Assembly: GCA_964020085.1 (NCBI GenBank)
Contig: OZ026595.1
Location: forward strand, 18,774,153 to 18,838,152
Direction of reading: 5' to 3'
DNA length: 64,000 nt
From: Micromussa lordhowensis
Lineage: Eukaryota > Cnidaria > Anthozoa > Scleractinia > Lobophylliidae
Shown here: positions 61,801-64,000 of the stretch, piece after piece
How the letters are laid out: every line of letters begins with the position of its first letter
Numbering within the stretch: the first letter of the stretch is position 1
The notes under the pieces: model-generated
What the model saw: the letters and a program-made list of their open reading frames with translations, nothing else
The model's database searches: none
Told to the model about the DNA's origin: nothing
Program-made: the position numbers and the translations under genes

Positions 61801-62277
61801 GGCCGTAGTATCCTTAATAGAAAATACGCCCTCCTTTACAGAGTTGACTTATGCGCATCTGAAGTTATTTTCTTTTATTGGTTACATTGATCCGTTGCAT
61901 AAATGGCGCCTAAATTTTAATAACAATACTTTGTACTTATGTTTTTACATGGACGTGAGGCTTAGGATGTATGGCTCTACACAGGCTACGTGTACAAAGT
62001 ATTGTTTTTCAAATTTAGGCGCCATTTATGCAAAGGGTCTATGAGCAACACAAAACGTTTTAAGCTAAGAATGTGTTCCGTGCATTATAAAATCTCCCAC
62101 AAGAATCATGCTACACCCATGCATGGTTTACAAGTTTAAACGTTATCTAAGCTCATGAATAAGGCCTTTTCTGGCTGCTCAATCGTAACTCGATGCCTTC
62201 TTCTTTATTTTACAGTCAGTAATGACAATTATGGAGCGAGCATTCGAAGTGTTAGTGACCAAGAGAGGGAGCGTTGA
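55882..62277 (+). CDS. GluR0-like ionotropic receptor with potassium-channel filter (585 aa)
   Basis: Seven exons join in phase: 55882-56787, 57317-57411, 57720-57873, 59156-59219, 59476-59753, 61318-61516, 62216-62277 (TGA). Predicted layout: signal peptide 1-22; Thr/Pro/Ser-rich segment about 58-134; S1 lobe about 138-278 with IPPFIFD, DLKGVFYNIIG and FRGDADIG (typical bacterial solute-binding/iGluR words); M1 about 280-302; pore loop FWWAFVTMSTVGYGD (323-337); gating helix about 342-372 with TATLTTAL, a weak echo of the eukaryotic SYTANLAAF; S2 lobe about 378-505 with LVGKKIAVLKGG, TGILDE (425-430) and YGFAFKENEPF (458-468); M4 about 523-545; 40-residue cytoplasmic tail. The topology is that of an ionotropic glutamate receptor, but TVGYGD is the potassium filter known from bacterial GluR0 and rotifer AvGluR1. 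It is probably a potassium-selective ligand-gated channel of the plasma membrane. The carboxylate-binding Arg position appears to be Glu234, so glutamate may not be the ligand. Introns hold MITE and other repeats. AATAAA lies at 63029-63034. Confidence 0.88.
58309..58321 (+). repeat. Poly-G tract in an intron
   Basis: An uninterrupted G run lies in the intron between exons 3 and 4 of the GluR0-like gene. A similar C-rich run is at 60010-60040 in the next large intron. Confidence 0.95.
60411..60640. repeat. Interspersed repeat, copy 2 (family shared with 21684-21900)
   Basis: The start CCTGGGCCGGGTTGTTCAGAGCCCG and the far end TTAATCCTGGGTTAGCGTTAACCGGC are partly complementary. It shares order and spacing of several blocks with the 21.7-kb copy. 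It lies in the intron before exon 6 of the GluR0-like gene. Confidence 0.65.
61565..61640 (+). mobile_element. Short tRNA-like SINE fragment
   Basis: AGAGCGCCCGCCTGGTGTTCGGGAGGTCATGGGTCGACCC resembles a tRNA head with a B box, in the last intron of the GluR0-like gene. No body was recognised. Confidence 0.4.
61894..62038. mobile_element. MITE-like inverted repeat, copy 2 (family of 1259-1383)
   Basis: Arms of about 40 bp begin TTGCATAAATGGCGCC and end GGCGCCATTTATGCAAAG. The inner ends AACAATACTTTGTAC and GTACAAAGTATTGTT are complementary. This copy is better preserved than the one near 1.3 kb. Confidence 0.8.
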
Positions 62278-64000
62278 AAGTTTGAGTCGATAGCCACTCG
62301 TCTCTAGCATTGGTTCGCCTCTTGAACTTCTTGAAACCTGATACTGACTCACCCGGTCATGGTCTTCACTAGTTTTATAGCCAGTTTATCACCTTCCACT
62401 GGTTTTATATAGTTTTAGAAAGACTGGAGCAAAATTTTACGCTTTTGTCGATTAAAATGGTAGAGACTCAATAGCGTAACTTGGGAGATTGAAAGCAGTC
62501 CATCTGCGCCTGAGTTCACTTCTTGTATAAATAACTTGTAGGTTGTATTAAGCAGTCTTCGATTGGAAGCTACCAGTGCTCTCGTTAATGAATGTTTTTC
62601 GAAGGAAGACACTAACTGCTAATTAAATTGAACGCGGTTGGGGAGGGGCTGGTAGACCTTTTTGCCTGGATGGATTTTTTGGGGCTCTAGGTGACAGGGA
62701 TAAGGTATGAATTTTACCATTTGAAAGTAACAAATCGGTGAAACCGTGACCCCCAATATGTGTTTGTCTTGGCCAGATTTTTTTACGCCTACCACTTTCC
62801 CCCAGTAAAATGGTCTCCGCGGGCCCTGAATTATGATAATATACTGTCTCGCCCTCGAATCAGTTTCAGAGTTAAGCATTTAACATTGTAAAGTTAAAAT
62901 TGTTTCATCTCGCATAGTCTGACTTTAAGAATTACATCAGTGTCCAAAGTCTACATCACGACAGAAGGAGTTTTGAGCGATGCGTATAGTGCTAGTAATG
63001 AAGCTCTGTTGATCCTGGGGAAAAAATGAATAAATTATGATATATAATCATCAGAGGAGATGTGGTTAAGTCCCGGTTTAGCTCTTGCCTGGCCCGCTAT
63101 TTTGTTTCTCTCTCCAACCAGAATTTACTGGCTAACTGGTAAAGTAGCTTTTAACAGATTCTGCCTTGGTCGTTTCTACTAAAAAGAGTGCCATCAGTGG
63201 TGTCTCAGATTGCGACTCTTAAGACTGGACTGGACTCCACCTAACTATCGCCAAACACTAACTATTCTGAATAAGTATAAATCTACTAGCGTTCTATTGG
63301 CTACGCTACTCACTGTCTATTCTGTCTTAGTACAAATCTACTAGCGTTTTATCAGACACGAATGCCGTTCTCTGATTGGCTAAATTACTCACTATCTATT
63401 CTGTTGTAGATTGTGATTAGCGTAGCAGCATGCGCTAGGGGCCACTTTTTTGTGTTTTCGAAGTGTCTTTGACGAAAGTTTAGATTAAATTTTTGAACGA
63501 ATTTCGCTCTCGATTTCCATGCTGATAGTATACGCCCTTGTCAACCATCACGCGATAAAATGTCGAGCTCATAATCAAAATTGTTTAGTAGATAGTTTAG
63601 TTTTGTTCAGTTAATTAACTCGTCACAACGGATACAATGGGTCAAGTGATAACGTGTAACGTAGCATTGTGCGGTTGTAAGCAAACTGGTGGCCGCTTCT
63701 TGGAGTTTTCCAAGTATCTGTGAAGACGATTCAGGTAAAGTTTAGTTTGGAACGACTAGTAGATTTATCCGTCATGTAGTTTACTCGGATCGGGCTGCCT
63801 AGTCAATTATAGAAATCTCAAGCTCATAATCTAATTCAGTTGTTAAATAGAAAGCTTGAGCTCATAATCTTTAATAGTGTACTGAACCGTAATTTCCAGA
63901 ACACTTGTCTTTATAACTATGGCTTTTGCCATCAACCGGAACCAGAAACCATTTCTTGCCCAGGACTCTCTTTGCGGTGGCCGAAAGGCTCTGGGTAGGA
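62278..64000. other. 3' flank of the GluR0-like gene, with short repeats
   Basis: The probable 3' UTR runs to about 63.05 kb (AATAAA at 63029-63034). Beyond it, AATCTACTAGCGTT and CTCACTRTCTATTCTG repeat within 63270-63410, and GAGCTCATAATC occurs three times between 63567 and 63872. No coding gene is supported up to the window end. Confidence 0.5.

Noticed and set aside
1..64000. CRISPR arrays, operons, bacterial promoters
   Set aside because: No regularly spaced direct repeats with unique spacers exist, and genes have spliceosomal introns. The window is eukaryotic.

Overview
This is nuclear DNA from an animal. Genes are split by GT-AG introns carrying many short mobile elements, coding density is low (about 10%), and the proteins are metazoan receptors, channels and a lysosomal-type sulfatase. 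The rhodopsin-like receptors without the usual TM3-ECL2 disulfide, together with the SINE and MITE families, suggest an anthozoan cnidarian, probably a reef coral. The species assignment is inference, not something read directly from the sequence.

Layout. 1-6545 (+): the 3' part of a Cys-loop anion-channel subunit (GABA-A receptor-like), six exons visible, 5' end outside the window. Its introns hold SINEs, MITEs, simple repeats and an intron-containing tRNA gene on the minus strand. 6.5-28.3 kb: a large stretch with no supported gene apart from a decayed LINE 3' fragment (about 20.1-20.8 kb) and an inverted-repeat structure (13.66-15.34 kb). 28379-29416 (+): an aminergic-like class A GPCR in one coding exon. 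30.7-33.3 kb: a cluster of MITE-like inverted repeats. 32421-38243 (-): an arylsulfatase B-like gene in nine visible exons, signal-peptide exon not found. 42.25-42.56 kb: a tRNA-derived SINE. 43834-44817 (+) and 47081-48190 (-): two related, convergently transcribed GPCRs whose cysteine pattern recalls the melanocortin/adenosine/cannabinoid (MECA) group. 49.76-50.88 kb: a degenerate Penelope-like retroelement with inverted terminal arms and a GIY-YIG endonuclease remnant. 55882-62277 (+): a seven-exon gene for a 585-residue receptor-channel.

The last gene is the most interesting object. It has an ionotropic glutamate receptor layout (signal peptide, S1 lobe, M1, pore loop, M3-like helix, S2 lobe, M4), but its pore carries the potassium-channel filter TVGYGD, as in bacterial GluR0 and the rotifer receptor AvGluR1. 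It has no classical amino-terminal domain and carries a Thr/Pro-rich segment instead. The arginine that binds the alpha-carboxylate in glutamate receptors appears to be Glu. It therefore reads as a probable ligand-gated potassium channel with an unknown ligand.

The receptors and channels all fit neuronal or sensory chemical signalling: an anion channel, probable G-protein receptors and a probable potassium channel. I see no operon-like organisation. Any functional link between neighbours is unproven. Exon boundaries were assigned by hand from splice consensus, reading-phase agreement and protein-family continuity.
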